NCBI RefSeq assembly: GCF_000620165.1
Contig: NZ_JHVN01000012.1
Coordinates: forward strand, 1 to 64,000
Source: Anoxybacillus tepidamans PS2
GTDB taxonomy: Bacteria; Bacillota; Bacilli; Bacillales; Anoxybacillaceae
Length of the DNA: 64,000 nucleotides
Direction of reading: 5' to 3'
Each line of letters opens with the position of its first letter. The stretch's first letter is position 1. The notes under the pieces are model-generated. The model saw only the letters and a program-made list of their open reading frames with translations. It did no database searches and was not told the origin of the DNA. Positions 15,081 through 25,013 of this stretch are shown piece by piece. The position numbers were made by a program, and so were the translations under genes.

Positions 15081-17703
15081 ACACGCGATTTCACTTGAAC
15101 GTCCGCGCGAACAAGAGAAACGAAAAGGAATTTCTATAGTGGAACGGCCGATAAAGGAGATTGTCGAACAGGCGAGCGCAGTTATTGCTCCGCTCTGGCC
15201 AATTTCCACGTTCATCGCCCGTCATCCATGGATGGGACTTGAACATTTGCCGTTTTCAGAGGTGGCGGACCGGTTTCAGCAGATGCAGGGCATTGATTTA
15301 TATCCAACGATGGCATCCTTCTTCGCAGCGCACGCTAAGGGAGAAATCGCTGCAGAACTTCTTGAAAGCCGATTGCAGCATTGGATTGATGAACAGCATC
15401 TTCCAGTGTCGCGCCATAAAGCGGAACAATTGTGCCGTTCGCTTCTTTGGAACGAAACGGTGCCAGCCGAATGGCTCGCTTCCTCTGACTTGATCGAATT
15501 GGCTTCGGAAATGTCAGAATCCGTTGTTTCTTGGCGTCGTTCGGCTATTCAGCCAGCCAGTGCACGCGATAGCGAGCAAGGTCGTCGGCTTGACCAACAA
15601 ATGATCAAATGGTGCAAACTATTTTTAGATGAAGGACAGTCGGCTTGGGAGCTGCCGTTTCGGGATCGCGGTTTGTTCGGCGCTTGGCGACAGTTAGCAA
15701 ACTATGATCCAGCGTTGACGAAAGAAGAGCGCAAGCGGCTTTCCGACTGGCCAGATGATCCAGAACGAGCATTGCAGCGCGCCCTATCATACCTTGGCGT
15801 TGACGAGGAGAAGATATTACACTATCTTGAAGCGCATCTTCTCGCCTTGCCTGGATGGACTGGTATGTTGTTATGGCGTTCTCGGCAAGCGGGCCAGGGT
15901 GTTGCGTTGCTAGTAGATTACTTAGCAATTCGTCTCTCACTTGAATGGGCATTTGCTGCACCGCATTTGCCGCTAGATTTTACAATAAACAATGACAAAG
16001 GTACCTCTGATGTGCTTCCATTATTAGCTGCCTGGATCCATTGGGGAGACATGACGGTTACACAATGGCGACAGTTGAAATCGGAAGAACAAGGCGCCCG
16101 TTTAACATTCGCTGACCGCTTTTGGCGAGTTGGTCGTTACCAGCTTTGGTTGGAAGCGTGGGAAGAAACGTATGAAGAACAACTAAAGAAAGCGATGATG
16201 TCGAATTGCCCTGAAAATCAGCAGGAGCCTGTCGCTCAATTTCTTTTTTGCATCGATGTCCGGTCCGAGCCGTTTCGCCGATATATTGAACAGGCGGGAC
16301 CATTTGAAACGTACGGCTGTGCCGGCTTTTTCGGATTGCCAATCCGAACGCGCGAACTTGATAGCCATCACACCCACCCGTCGTGTCCAGTGATTGTTGA
16401 ACCGCAGCAGGAAATTTGCGAATTAGCTGCACCGGAACACGTTGCTTCCTATCGGCAAAGACGCAATGTGTTCCGCTTTGTCGGACACATATTTAAAAAA
16501 GTGAAACAACATTTATTAGCCAGTTTATTGCTTCCAGAAATGAGCGGATCTTGGCTTGGACTGCATACAATTGCGCGCAGCATCGCTCCTTTGCAGGCTG
16601 GTCATTGGATTCGCGAAGTGGAAGAGACGGTCGAGAAAAAACCGCAGACGGTATTGTCGTTGGAACGCCAGGGGCAATCAGATACTTCTGGTTTGCCGGT
16701 CGGCTTCTCCACAGAGGAGCAAGTTCAGTACGTTAAACAACTGCTTAGCAGCATTGGATTGACCTCATCGTTTGCCCCATTGGTTATCGTATGCGGTCAT
16801 GAAGGCGCGACGGTGAACAATCCATACGCTTCGTCGCTCGATTGCGGGGCATGCGGCGGGGCAGCAGGTGCGTTTAACGCCCGCGTGTTTGCTGCGCTTT
16901 GCAATTTACAAGAAGTGCGCCAAGGGCTTGCTAAAGAAGGGATTGTTATTCCGGATGAGACGGTATTTGTGGCCGCTGAACATATTACGACGGTCGATGA
17001 GCTTCGCTGGCTTGAAGTGCCATCGTTATCCGAGAGAGCACAAAACGCCTTTAGCATGGTAGAAAGCGTGCTCCCAGAAGTAAGTCGCATGGCGAACAAC
17101 GAGCGGTCTACAAAACTGCCGCACGTCGGCGAAAAGCCGAGCGATCCAGTGTCTGACGCACAGCGTCGCGCTGTTGATTGGAGCGAAATTCGTCCGGAAT
17201 GGGGGCTAGCTGGAAACGCTGCGTTTTTAATCGGTCGTCGCGAACTGACGAAATATAGCCGTTTAGATGGAAGAGTATTTTTACACAGCTACGATTGGCG
17301 GGAGGATCCAACGGGCGAAATCCTCGCCAACATTATCGCTGGTCCGGCGACTGTTGGCCAATGGATTAATTTGCAGTACTACGCCTCCACCGTCGTTCCG
17401 CACTATTACGGAAGCGGCAGCAAAACGACGCAGACAGTCACAGCTGGTATCGGTATTATGCAAGGAAATGCAAGCGACTTGCTTGCTGGATTACCGTGGC
17501 AGTCAGTCGCCTCCTCCGATCGGGAATTGTTCCATTCGCCGCTTCGTTTACTTGTTGTTATCGAAGCGCCGCGGCATTATATTGAGAACTTGCTTCGCAC
17601 CGATGCATCATTTTATCAAAAAGTTAAAAACAGTTGGCTTCGTCTTGCTTCGATTGATCCGGATAACGGAGAATGGATTAAATGGGAGCCATCCATGCTT
17701 TGA
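15073..17703 (+). CDS. dabA: DabA, zinc protein of inorganic carbon transporter (DUF2309/UPF0753)
   Basis: 876-aa member of the YbcC/DUF2309 family, whose active site resembles beta-carbonic anhydrase. Expected zinc and catalytic residues are all visible: C393 and D395 in FCIDVRSE, H576 in VCGHEGA, C591 in SLDCGACGG. It is thought to convert CO2 to bicarbonate on the cytoplasmic side of the DabB channel. Length is normal. The start ATG 15073 lies inside dabB after GAAGGGGGGAGC. A strong terminator follows. Large antisense frames over this gene are shadows. Confidence 0.94.
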   Translation: MSKHAISLERPREQEKRKGISIVERPIKEIVEQASAVIAPLWPISTFIARHPWMGLEHLPFSEVADRFQQMQGIDLYPTMASFFAAHAKGEIAAELLESRLQHWIDEQHLPVSRHKAEQLCRSLLWNETVPAEWLASSDLIELASEMSESVVSWRRSAIQPASARDSEQGRRLDQQMIKWCKLFLDEGQSAWELPFRDRGLFGAWRQLANYDPALTKEERKRLSDWPDDPERALQRALSYLGVDEEKILHYLEAHLLALPGWTGMLLWRSRQAGQGVALLVDYLAIRLSLEWAFAAPHLPLDFTINNDKGTSDVLPLLAAWIHWGDMTVTQWRQLKSEEQGARLTFADRFWRVGRYQLWLEAWEETYEEQLKKAMMSNCPENQQEPVAQFLFCIDVRSEPFRRYIEQAGPFETYGCAGFFGLPIRTRELDSHHTHPSCPVIVEPQQEICELAAPEHVASYRQRRNVFRFVGHIFKKVKQHLLASLLLPEMSGSWLGLHTIARSIAPLQAGHWIREVEETVEKKPQTVLSLERQGQSDTSGLPVGFSTEEQVQYVKQLLSSIGLTSSFAPLVIVCGHEGATVNNPYASSLDCGACGGAAGAFNARVFAALCNLQEVRQGLAKEGIVIPDETVFVAAEHITTVDELRWLEVPSLSERAQNAFSMVESVLPEVSRMANNERSTKLPHVGEKPSDPVSDAQRRAVDWSEIRPEWGLAGNAAFLIGRRELTKYSRLDGRVFLHSYDWREDPTGEILANIIAGPATVGQWINLQYYASTVVPHYYGSGSKTTQTVTAGIGIMQGNASDLLAGLPWQSVASSDRELFHSPLRLLVVIEAPRHYIENLLRTDASFYQKVKNSWLRLASIDPDNGEWIKWEPSML

Positions 17704-17708
17704 CGATG

Positions 17709-17746
17709 AAAACCGCTTGTTGAATTGTTTCGACAAGCGGTTTTTA
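17709..17746 (+). terminator. dabA intrinsic terminator
   Basis: AAAACCGCTTGT and ACAAGCGGTTTTT around a 12-nt loop, 6 bp after the dabA stop. Confidence 0.9.
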
Positions 17747-17888
17747 TAGAGAAAATGAATTTGTGTAATAAAATTGCCGGTTACGTACGTGCTGTAGAAA
17801 TGGTTATGCAATCAAATAGAGCAAATAGTGCCACTATTTGTTCGTCTACGCGGAAATTTATCGGCGGATGAATTTCGATTGATTGGCG

Positions 17889-17953
17889 AATGAAGCTCCC
17901 CCATCTACACGCCGTTAAGAAGTGAGAGACTTCTCGGTAGGTATGTTAAATGA
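17889..17953 (-). repeat. Solo TnpB-element end repeat, copy C (minus orientation)
   Basis: Read on the minus strand it starts TTTAACATACCTACCGAGAA, has a diverged hairpin and ends GGGGGAGCTTCATT. This gives the same left and right edges as the full elements. It lies between the convergent dabA and pckA transcripts; the rest of the 298-bp gap holds only terminators. Confidence 0.75.
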
Positions 17954-18008
17954 ACACGGTTTGATTATGAAGAAAGCAAGAGAAGCATATTTGTATATAT
18001 AGTAAAAG

Positions 18009-18037
18009 AGGATGTCCCGTTGTCTTTGGGACACCCT
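18009..18037 (-). terminator. pckA intrinsic terminator
   Basis: On the minus strand GGGTGTCCC...GGGACATCC is followed by TCTTTTAC, 9 bp after the pckA stop. Confidence 0.75.
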
Positions 18038-18045
18038 TATTGTCT

Positions 18046-19632
18046 TTAGGCGATTGGTCCACCCAATTTTTCGATGTTTGGATCGATGTTCGCAAATTTT
18101 TTGAAGTTTTCGCGGAACTTCTCAGCAAGCTCTTTTGCTTTCCGTTCGTATGCTTCTTGATCAGCCCACGTGTTTTTCGGCAGTAATACTTCGTCAGGTA
18201 CACCTGGAACGTGCGCTGGAATTTCAAGGCCGAAGATCGGGTCTTTCACTGTTTCAACGTTGTTAAGTTCGCCCTCAAGTGCGGCTTGCACCATCGCGCG
18301 TGTATATTGCAGCTTCATGCGGCTACCGACACCGTATTCGCCGCCCGTCCATCCTGTGTTCACTAAGAACACTTGCACGTTGTGCTCGTCGATTTTTTTG
18401 CCGAGCATTTCCGCGTAACGAGTCGCTGGAAGCGGCAAAAACGGAGCGCCGAAGCAAGTTGAGAACGTGGCTTGCGGAGACGTGATGCCGCGTTCTGTAC
18501 CGGCCAATTTGCTTGTATAGCCACTTAAGAAATGATACATTGCTTGTTCTTTTGTCAATTTGCTAATTGGCGGAAGCACGCCGAACGCGTCTGCTGTCAA
18601 GAAAATAATTGTTGTCGGATGACCAGCAATGCTAGGGTCAACGATATTATCGATCGATTGAATCGGATACGCTGCGCGCGTATTTTCTGTAAGCGCCGCA
18701 TCATCATAGTTCGGAATGCGTGTATTTTCGTCAACAACCACATTTTCAAGTACCGCTCCGAAGCGAATCGCATCAAAAATTTGCGGCTCTTTTTCACGAG
18801 TAAGGTTAATACATTTTGCATAACAACCGCCTTCGATGTTAAACACTCCGCTACTTGACCAACCGTGCTCATCATCACCGATCAAGCGGCGTTTTGGATC
18901 AGCAGAAAGCGTTGTTTTTCCTGTTCCGGAAAGCCCGAAAAAGAGCGCGACATCGCCTTCTTGGCCAACGTTCGCCGAGCAGTGCATCGATAAAATATCT
19001 TGCTCTGGGAGAAGGTAATTCATAACCGAGAAGATCGACTTTTTAATTTCGCCCGCATATTCCGTTCCGCCAATTAATACGATGCGGCGTTCAAACGAAA
19101 TAATGATGAACGTTTCGGATTTCGTTCCGTCGACCGCAGGGTCCGCTTTAAAGTTTGGAGCGGAAATGACCGTAAATTGCGCTTCATGTGTTTGCAATTC
19201 TTCTTGCGTCGGACGGATAAAGAGCTGATGGGCGAACAGGTTATGCCAAGCGAATTCATTGATTACTTGGATTGGCAAGCGGTATTTTGGATCGGCCCCT
19301 GCAAATCCTTTAAATACGAACACTTCTTCTTTAGTCATTAAATAATCAAGAACTTTGTTGTATAATTTATCAAAAGCTTCTTCTGAAATTGGTTGGTTTA
19401 CTGTTCCCCAATTAATTTTTGTTTTTGTTGAAGCTTCTTCTACGATATATTTATCTTTAGGAGAACGTCCTGTGTATTTTCCCGTTGTTGTGGCAACAGC
19501 GCCAGTTGCTGTTAGCACCCCTTCTTTACGCGCTAAAATTTTTTCTACTAGCTGTGGAACAGATAAATTTTGTTGTATATTTTGCTGTTGCAGTAGCACC
19601 GCTAATTTATTTGTGACGTCAACAGTACTCAT
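18046..19632 (-). CDS. pckA: Phosphoenolpyruvate carboxykinase (ATP)
   Basis: Converts oxaloacetate + ATP to PEP + CO2, the first committed step of gluconeogenesis; cytoplasmic. The 528-aa protein has the ATP-PEPCK blocks [24 protein letters not shown] (P-loop), IGDDEHGWS (metal site) and the adenine-binding ENTRAAYPI region. The start is ATG 19632 (MSTVDVTNK), 8 nt after GGTAGG; a TTG two codons upstream is less likely. An inverted repeat over the promoter region suggests repressor control. Confidence 0.97.
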   Translation of the reverse strand: MSTVDVTNKLAVLLQQQNIQQNLSVPQLVEKILARKEGVLTATGAVATTTGKYTGRSPKDKYIVEEASTKTKINWGTVNQPISEEAFDKLYNKVLDYLMTKEEVFVFKGFAGADPKYRLPIQVINEFAWHNLFAHQLFIRPTQEELQTHEAQFTVISAPNFKADPAVDGTKSETFIIISFERRIVLIGGTEYAGEIKKSIFSVMNYLLPEQDILSMHCSANVGQEGDVALFFGLSGTGKTTLSADPKRRLIGDDEHGWSSSGVFNIEGGCYAKCINLTREKEPQIFDAIRFGAVLENVVVDENTRIPNYDDAALTENTRAAYPIQSIDNIVDPSIAGHPTTIIFLTADAFGVLPPISKLTKEQAMYHFLSGYTSKLAGTERGITSPQATFSTCFGAPFLPLPATRYAEMLGKKIDEHNVQVFLVNTGWTGGEYGVGSRMKLQYTRAMVQAALEGELNNVETVKDPIFGLEIPAHVPGVPDEVLLPKNTWADQEAYERKAKELAEKFRENFKKFANIDPNIEKLGGPIA

Positions 19633-19672
19633 GTACAAAACCTACCTTTTTGTTTTTGATTTATAACCTTGA

Positions 19673-19712
19673 AAATAGTATAACACATTTAAATAAATAT
19701 TCCATACTATTT
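19673..19712 (-). promoter_or_regulatory. Inverted repeat over the pckA promoter
   Basis: AAATAGTAT and ATACTATTT form 9-bp arms 22 bp apart, and the downstream arm on the minus strand contains a TATACT -10-like hexamer. In B. subtilis pckA is repressed by CcpN during growth on sugars. That this is a CcpN site is inference. Confidence 0.45.
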
Positions 19713-19842
19713 AGCGTAATTTTTTGCTTTTATTTTTGTCCATTTTGTTACAAACTAATATGGAAATTAGCATATAAAAAATTTTGCCGAATCTTGTTGA
19801 CTTTTCTTTATTATTTAAGATAAGATAACATATTGAACGGTT

Positions 19843-20017
19843 ACTCTTATCCCGAGTTGGTGGAGGGACAGGCCCAATGAAACCCAGCAACCGTCACAAC
19901 AATTGTACATGTGAAATGGTGCTAACCTGTGGCAAGGCAGAGCCCTTGAACGATAAGAGTGAAAGGCGCGATATGAAAACAATCACCTTTCCTCGACATC
20001 GAAGGAAAGGTTTTTTC
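19843..20017 (+). promoter_or_regulatory. SAM-I riboswitch (S-box) with terminator
   Basis: P1 is ACTCTTATC paired with GATAAGAGT (ends at 19960). The conserved core GTGGAGGGAC, GGCCC, ATGAAACCCAGCAACC and the AAGGC strand near the 3' side are all present. A terminator follows: ACCTTTCCT/AGGAAAGGT with a T-run at 20011. High SAM should stop transcription before metK. Confidence 0.97.
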
Positions 20018-20121
20018 GTTTATAGAAGCGGGGAAATGAGTGCCGTATCAATTTTTCAGCGATAAGAGGCGCAAGGACGGCGTCTCTCGAACATGAACAA
20101 TAAAGAGGAGGAAACGAAAGA

Positions 20122-21330
20122 ATGTCAGCCAAACGCCGTTTATTTACTTCTGAATCTGTTACAGAAGGCCACCCTGATAAAATTTGCGACCAAATTTCCG
20201 ACGCGATTTTAGATGCGATTTTAGCGAAAGATCCAAACGCCCGCGTAGCATGCGAAACGAGCGTAACGACTGGTCTCGTATTAGTGAGTGGGGAAATCAC
20301 GACATCAACGTACGTAGACATTCCGAAAATTGTCCGCGATACGATTCGTGAAATCGGTTATACTCGTGCGAAGTTCGGTTTTGACGCTGATACGTGCGCA
20401 GTTTTAACGTCAATTGATGAGCAATCTCCAGATATTGCTATGGGGGTTGATAAGGCGCTAGAAGCGCGCGAAGGTCAGATGACTGACGAAGAAATCGAAG
20501 CGATCGGCGCAGGCGACCAAGGATTAATGTTTGGTTTTGCTTGCAACGAAACGAAAGAGTTGATGCCGCTTCCGATTTCGTTGTCACATAAATTAGCTCG
20601 CCGTTTAGCGGAAGTTCGCAAAGAGGACATTCTCCCTTATTTGCGTCCAGACGGAAAAACGCAAGTGACAGTTGAGTACGATGAAAATGGAAAACCAGTG
20701 CGCATCGACACGATTGTTGTCTCTACACAACATCATCCGGAAATCACGCAAGAGCAAATCGTTCGCAATATTAAAGAACACGTTATTAAACCGGTCGTTC
20801 CAGCAGAATTGATCGACGAAAATACAAAATACTTTATCAACCCAACAGGCCGTTTCGTTATCGGCGGTCCTCAAGGGGATGCAGGATTAACAGGACGCAA
20901 AATCATCGTTGACACATACGGCGGCTACGCTCGTCATGGTGGCGGTGCGTTCTCTGGAAAAGACCCGACAAAGGTTGACCGCTCGGCAGCTTATGCGGCT
21001 CGCTATGTGGCGAAAAATATCGTTGCGGCTGGTCTTGCAGAGAAATGTGAAGTACAATTGGCTTATGCGATCGGTGTAGCGAAGCCTGTATCGATTTCGA
21101 TCGACACATTCGGCACTGGAAAAGTGTCAGAAGATATTTTAATTGAAGTGGTGCGCAACAACTTCGACCTTCGCCCAGCCGGAATTATTAAAATGTTAGA
21201 TTTACGCCGTCCAATTTACAAGCAAACGGCTGCTTACGGCCACTTTGGACGCACAGATATCGATCTTCCTTGGGAGCGCACAGACAAAGCGGAAGCGTTA
21301 AAAGAACAAGCTTCGGCGTTGGCGAAGTAA
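20122..21330 (+). CDS. metK: S-adenosylmethionine synthetase
   Basis: Makes SAM from methionine and ATP; cytoplasmic homotetramer using Mg2+ and K+. The 402-aa protein carries signatures [16 protein letters not shown] (ATP/metal), [10 protein letters not shown] (hexapeptide GAGDQG) and the P-loop-like [16 protein letters not shown]. The start ATG 20122 follows AGAGGAGG. It is preceded by its own SAM-I riboswitch and followed by a terminator. With luxS in the same window, both ends of the methyl cycle are represented. Confidence 0.98.
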   Translation: MSAKRRLFTSESVTEGHPDKICDQISDAILDAILAKDPNARVACETSVTTGLVLVSGEITTSTYVDIPKIVRDTIREIGYTRAKFGFDADTCAVLTSIDEQSPDIAMGVDKALEAREGQMTDEEIEAIGAGDQGLMFGFACNETKELMPLPISLSHKLARRLAEVRKEDILPYLRPDGKTQVTVEYDENGKPVRIDTIVVSTQHHPEITQEQIVRNIKEHVIKPVVPAELIDENTKYFINPTGRFVIGGPQGDAGLTGRKIIVDTYGGYARHGGGAFSGKDPTKVDRSAAYAARYVAKNIVAAGLAEKCEVQLAYAIGVAKPVSISIDTFGTGKVSEDILIEVVRNNFDLRPAGIIKMLDLRRPIYKQTAAYGHFGRTDIDLPWERTDKAEALKEQASALAK

Positions 21331-21341
21331 TGAAGAATGGA

Positions 21342-21380
21342 AAAGAGAGTTGCATCTTTATGTAACTCTCTTTCTTTTTT
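21342..21380 (+). terminator. metK intrinsic terminator
   Basis: AAAGAGAGTTGCA/TGTAACTCTCTTT stem followed by CTTTTTT. Confidence 0.85.
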
Positions 21381-21528
21381 GCGCCCTATTTATGGATTGG
21401 GTGAAACGAATGTTTTGCCGGCTTCGACTAATTTATTGTAACCAATGGTTAAAATAAATGTAACGTTTCAAATGGACAAATATATGATATAATTTTCGAG
21501 TTGAATATAATGAAGTAGGTGAAACGGC

Positions 21529-23427
21529 ATGTGCGGTTTTATTGGTTGTATTCATGACCATCCAAATCCAATTGATGAACAGTGGAAGCAAACATTTGAA
21601 GAAATGAATGATATGATTACACATCGCGGTCCCGATGACGATGGATACTTTTTTGATGAGCACGTCAATTTTGGCTTCAGACGTCTCAGTATTATCGATT
21701 TAGAAGCTGGACACCAACCGCTATCGTATGAAAACGAGCGGTATTGGATTATTTTTAACGGTGAAATTTACAACTACATCGAGTTGCGCGATGAATTGTT
21801 GGAAAAAGGTTACGAATTTGCGACACATTCCGATACGGAAGTCATTATCGCCTTATACAGCGCTGAGAAAGAGAAAGCGGTTGAAAAGCTTCGCGGCATG
21901 TTTGCTTTTGTCATTTGGGACAAAGAGGAAAAAACGATTTTTGCGGCGCGCGATCCATTCGGCATTAAGCCATTTTTCTATATGGAACAAGACGGTCGCA
22001 CGTTTTTTGCTTCCGAGAAAAAAAGCATTTTACATGCACTCGAAAATGAACTGCTGAATTATGAAGCGCTACAACATTATTTAACGTTCCAATATGTCCC
22101 TGAGCCGATGACGATGTCAGTGGGGATTCAAAAATTAGAGCCTGGTCATTACATTCAAAAGAAAATTGGCGAACCGCTGACGATCCATCGTTACTGGAAA
22201 GCAAATTTCCATCCGCTCGTTCAATCGGAAGACGAGCTTGTAAAACAAATTCGCGACGTGTTGTTTGATTCTGTGAAAGTGCATATGCGCAGCGATGTGC
22301 CGGTTGGATCATTTTTATCTGGAGGTATTGATTCATCACTGATCGCTTCTATTGCAAAACAATTCCATCCAGGCATTAAAACATTTTCTGTCGGCTTTGA
22401 GCGGGAAGGCTTTAGCGAGATTGACGTGGCGAAAGAAACGGCTGAAAAACTAGGTGTTGAAAATATTAGTTATGTCATTTCGCCGCAGGAATATATGGAC
22501 GAGTTACCGAGAATTATGTGGCATATGGATGACCCGCTTGCGGATCCTGCCGCTGTGCCGCTTTATTTTGTGGCGCGGGAGGCGAGAAAGCATGTGACGG
22601 TCGTTCTTTCAGGCGAAGGGGCGGACGAGTTGTTTGGAGGCTATAATATTTATCGCGAGCCACAGTCGCTAGAAATCTTCGAACGAATGCCTGATGCGGC
22701 CAAATCTGCTTTGCGAGCGATTGCCCGTATTCTTCCGGATGGGGTGAAAGGAAAGAGCTTTATTGAACGCGGTTTAACACCAATGGAAGAACGATATATC
22801 GGCAATGCGAAGATGTATAGCGAAGAAGAAAAACGCTGCTTGCTGAAAGACTACCGCAGCGGGTTGGATTATACTGCGATTACGCATCCTCTTTATCAAG
22901 AGACAACTCATTATCCGCCAGTGAACCGCATGCAATATGTAGATATTCATACATGGCTGCGCGGCGATATTTTGTTAAAAGCGGATAAAATGACAATGGC
23001 GCATTCTTTAGAATTGCGTGTTCCGTTTTTGGATAAAGCCGTGTTTGAAGTGGCAGCAAAAATTGCTCCTGAATGGAAAACTGCCCATAACACGACGAAA
23101 TATATTTTGCGGAAAGCAGCAGAAGGCATTGTTCCAGACCATGTGCTACACCGGAAAAAACTTGGCTTTCCTGTGCCAATTCGCCATTGGCTGAAAAACG
23201 AAATGTACGATTGGGCTAAAAATCTCATCAAGGAAAGCGGTACAGACCATTTATTCCATAAAGAGCAGCTATATCGCCTTCTTGATGAGCATTGCGCAGG
23301 CAAAGCTGATCACAGCCGGAAAATTTGGACGGTCCTTGCTTTTCTAATTTGGCATCAAGTATATGTTGAAAAAAAATATGACTTTTCCCATTTATACAAA
23401 AAAGACAAACAACCGTTATCAATCTAA
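21529..23427 (+). CDS. asnB: Asparagine synthase (glutamine-hydrolysing)
   Basis: 632-aa two-domain enzyme. The N-terminal class II glutaminase starts MCGFIG, with Cys2 as nucleophile after Met removal. It also has RGPDD and the FNGEIYNY block. The C-terminal synthetase has the pyrophosphate loop SGGIDSS and GEGADELFGGY. Forms Asn from Asp, Gln and ATP. The metK-asnB order matches B. subtilis. The stop codon overlaps by 4 bp the stop of the convergent C39 peptidase gene. Confidence 0.96.
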   Translation: MCGFIGCIHDHPNPIDEQWKQTFEEMNDMITHRGPDDDGYFFDEHVNFGFRRLSIIDLEAGHQPLSYENERYWIIFNGEIYNYIELRDELLEKGYEFATHSDTEVIIALYSAEKEKAVEKLRGMFAFVIWDKEEKTIFAARDPFGIKPFFYMEQDGRTFFASEKKSILHALENELLNYEALQHYLTFQYVPEPMTMSVGIQKLEPGHYIQKKIGEPLTIHRYWKANFHPLVQSEDELVKQIRDVLFDSVKVHMRSDVPVGSFLSGGIDSSLIASIAKQFHPGIKTFSVGFEREGFSEIDVAKETAEKLGVENISYVISPQEYMDELPRIMWHMDDPLADPAAVPLYFVAREARKHVTVVLSGEGADELFGGYNIYREPQSLEIFERMPDAAKSALRAIARILPDGVKGKSFIERGLTPMEERYIGNAKMYSEEEKRCLLKDYRSGLDYTAITHPLYQETTHYPPVNRMQYVDIHTWLRGDILLKADKMTMAHSLELRVPFLDKAVFEVAAKIAPEWKTAHNTTKYILRKAAEGIVPDHVLHRKKLGFPVPIRHWLKNEMYDWAKNLIKESGTDHLFHKEQLYRLLDEHCAGKADHSRKIWTVLAFLIWHQVYVEKKYDFSHLYKKDKQPLSI

Positions 23428-24266
23428 TTTGATTGATACGTAATTGCTTGTCTTCCCATTTGCGTCCAAGCGTCTAAAAAGTCGGCCTTGGGCGCTTTTT
23501 TATTTTTTTCGCTTGTAAGCGGATCGTTAAAATAAACGTAGTCATTGTCATACCCAGTGATGACAACTGAGTGCTCATAATATGTGATTTTGATTGGTCC
23601 GCTCGGTGTGTCCCAATCGCGGAATGCTGAATCCGGGAGTTTTTTGAATGTGCTGTTTGTAATAATCCAAATCGGTGAACCGTTTGAGAGATATTGCTGC
23701 AACTCGCTAAAATCGCTGCCTGTTAAATTAACGATTTTGTTCGGTAAATATTTTTTAGCCAGTTCTTCAATCGGTTCATTATACACGCCGAGCCCTGGCT
23801 TTGTAAGTGAATACATATCGCCAACAAACCCGTCGTGCGGATTTCCAAAATACACTTTTCCGTTTCGGCGCTGAAACGGTGTTGGATCTTTTCTAATCTG
23901 TTGCGCGAGCATAAGTTTATCAACTTTGACGCCTGCATCCTCTAACAGCATCGCCAAGCTTGTTACTTCACATCCTCGCGGTAATTCCGGAAGCTGAGAA
24001 ATGATTGGAACATCAAGCAATACAAACGGTTTTATTTCTTCACCCACAAACTCGGAAACAACTCTGCGCAGCTTTGCTTCTTCTTTTATGAAATCCGAAT
24101 GCTTCCATTTTTCGATAACTGTCTTAATTTCTTGATTTAACAGCAGCGGAATAACAAGAATGGCCATGCAAAAAGAAACAATGGCTACCTTCCACATCGA
24201 TTTCATGAAATATACAATGATTCCCAGAAGGAGGGCGGCCAATAGAAATGATAAAATAGACGACAT
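23424..24266 (-). CDS. Membrane-anchored C39-like (YvpB-type) cysteine peptidase
   Basis: 280-aa protein with two N-terminal membrane segments (about 3-20 and 26-44), then a peptidase_C39_2 domain. Catalytic Cys99 lies in ELPRGCEVTSLAMLL, His232 in YYEHSVVITGYD and Asp248 in YFNDP. The domain probably faces outward, judging from two helices plus a short linker. No bacteriocin precursor with a double-glycine leader is visible. Substrate unknown. Convergent with asnB, sharing 4 bp at the stop codons. Confidence 0.8.
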   Translation of the reverse strand: MSSILSFLLAALLLGIIVYFMKSMWKVAIVSFCMAILVIPLLLNQEIKTVIEKWKHSDFIKEEAKLRRVVSEFVGEEIKPFVLLDVPIISQLPELPRGCEVTSLAMLLEDAGVKVDKLMLAQQIRKDPTPFQRRNGKVYFGNPHDGFVGDMYSLTKPGLGVYNEPIEELAKKYLPNKIVNLTGSDFSELQQYLSNGSPIWIITNSTFKKLPDSAFRDWDTPSGPIKITYYEHSVVITGYDNDYVYFNDPLTSEKNKKAPKADFLDAWTQMGRQAITYQSN

Positions 24267-24406
24267 ATTGTGCCCCCTTGCTTTTTGAGATCGTTCGTTA
24301 TACTAAACATATAATTGTGTTTATATGATCAAAATACGTAAATAGAACTTTTTTATAAATAAAAACGAAGTTCATACAGCCAAAAAGAAAGAATAGCTTT
24401 GCACGG

Positions 24407-24922
24407 TTACCGCTTTTGCAGCGATTTATAGTATTGTCCTCTCTCGACATATTCGCGGCGAATGCGCTCCATTTCTTTTTCATCCTCTTCTGTCAGCTCA
24501 CGCACGACTTTGGCTGGACGTCCAAAGGCAAGGGTGCGCGGCGGAATTTTTTTTCCTTGGGGAACAAGGCTGCCGGCGCCAATAAACGCCCCTTCACCAA
24601 TTTCCGCACCATCTAAAACAATCGATCCCATGCCGATTAATGCTTTTTTACGGACAATGGCGCTATGCAAGATCACTTGATGTCCGACCGTTACATCGTC
24701 TTCGATAATGAGCGGATTGTTTGGACTTTGGTGCAAAATCGAGTTATCTTGAATATTGACGCGGTTGCCGATGATCGTTGGAGCGACGTCACCGCGGATG
24801 ACGGTGTTAAACCAAATGCTCGTTTCTTCGCCGATGATGACATCGCCGGTAACAGTCACATAATCAGCAATAAACGCGGATTCGGCAATTTGCGGGTGTT
24901 TACCATTATAAGGATAGATCAT
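24407..24922 (-). CDS. ytoA: Gamma-carbonic-anhydrase family hexapeptide protein (YtoA)
   Basis: 171-aa left-handed beta-helix protein of the PaaY/YrdA group, made of hexapeptide repeats (IGEETSIWFNTVIRGD, VTVGHQVILHSA, IGEGAFIGAGSLV). The three zinc His are H64, H81 and H86; R43 and D45 (VIRGD) match the gamma-CA core. Whether it has anhydrase or CoA-thioester activity is not settled for the family. The start is ATG 24922 after AAAGGAAG; a longer in-frame extension to 25057 crosses into ytpA and is rejected. Divergent from ytpA. Confidence 0.9.
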   Translation of the reverse strand: MIYPYNGKHPQIAESAFIADYVTVTGDVIIGEETSIWFNTVIRGDVAPTIIGNRVNIQDNSILHQSPNNPLIIEDDVTVGHQVILHSAIVRKKALIGMGSIVLDGAEIGEGAFIGAGSLVPQGKKIPPRTLAFGRPAKVVRELTEEDEKEMERIRREYVERGQYYKSLQKR

Positions 24923-25013
24923 TCGTTTCTTCCTTTCTTTTAAATCAAAGTATGTATTTACTATAAGTGTACAAACTTTTTTTATATTCGTAAATGTAAA
25001 AGGGGGACTTTTT

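Noticed and set aside
16058-17099. Long antisense frames across dabA
   Set aside because: dabA is complete with all metal-site residues; the antisense frames have no starts with ribosome-binding sites and no domain features.
23424-24266. C39-type peptidase taken as a bacteriocin-processing exporter
   Set aside because: There is no ABC transporter domain and no double-glycine leader peptide gene nearby; two N-terminal helices and the YvpB-like core fit a stand-alone membrane-anchored peptidase.
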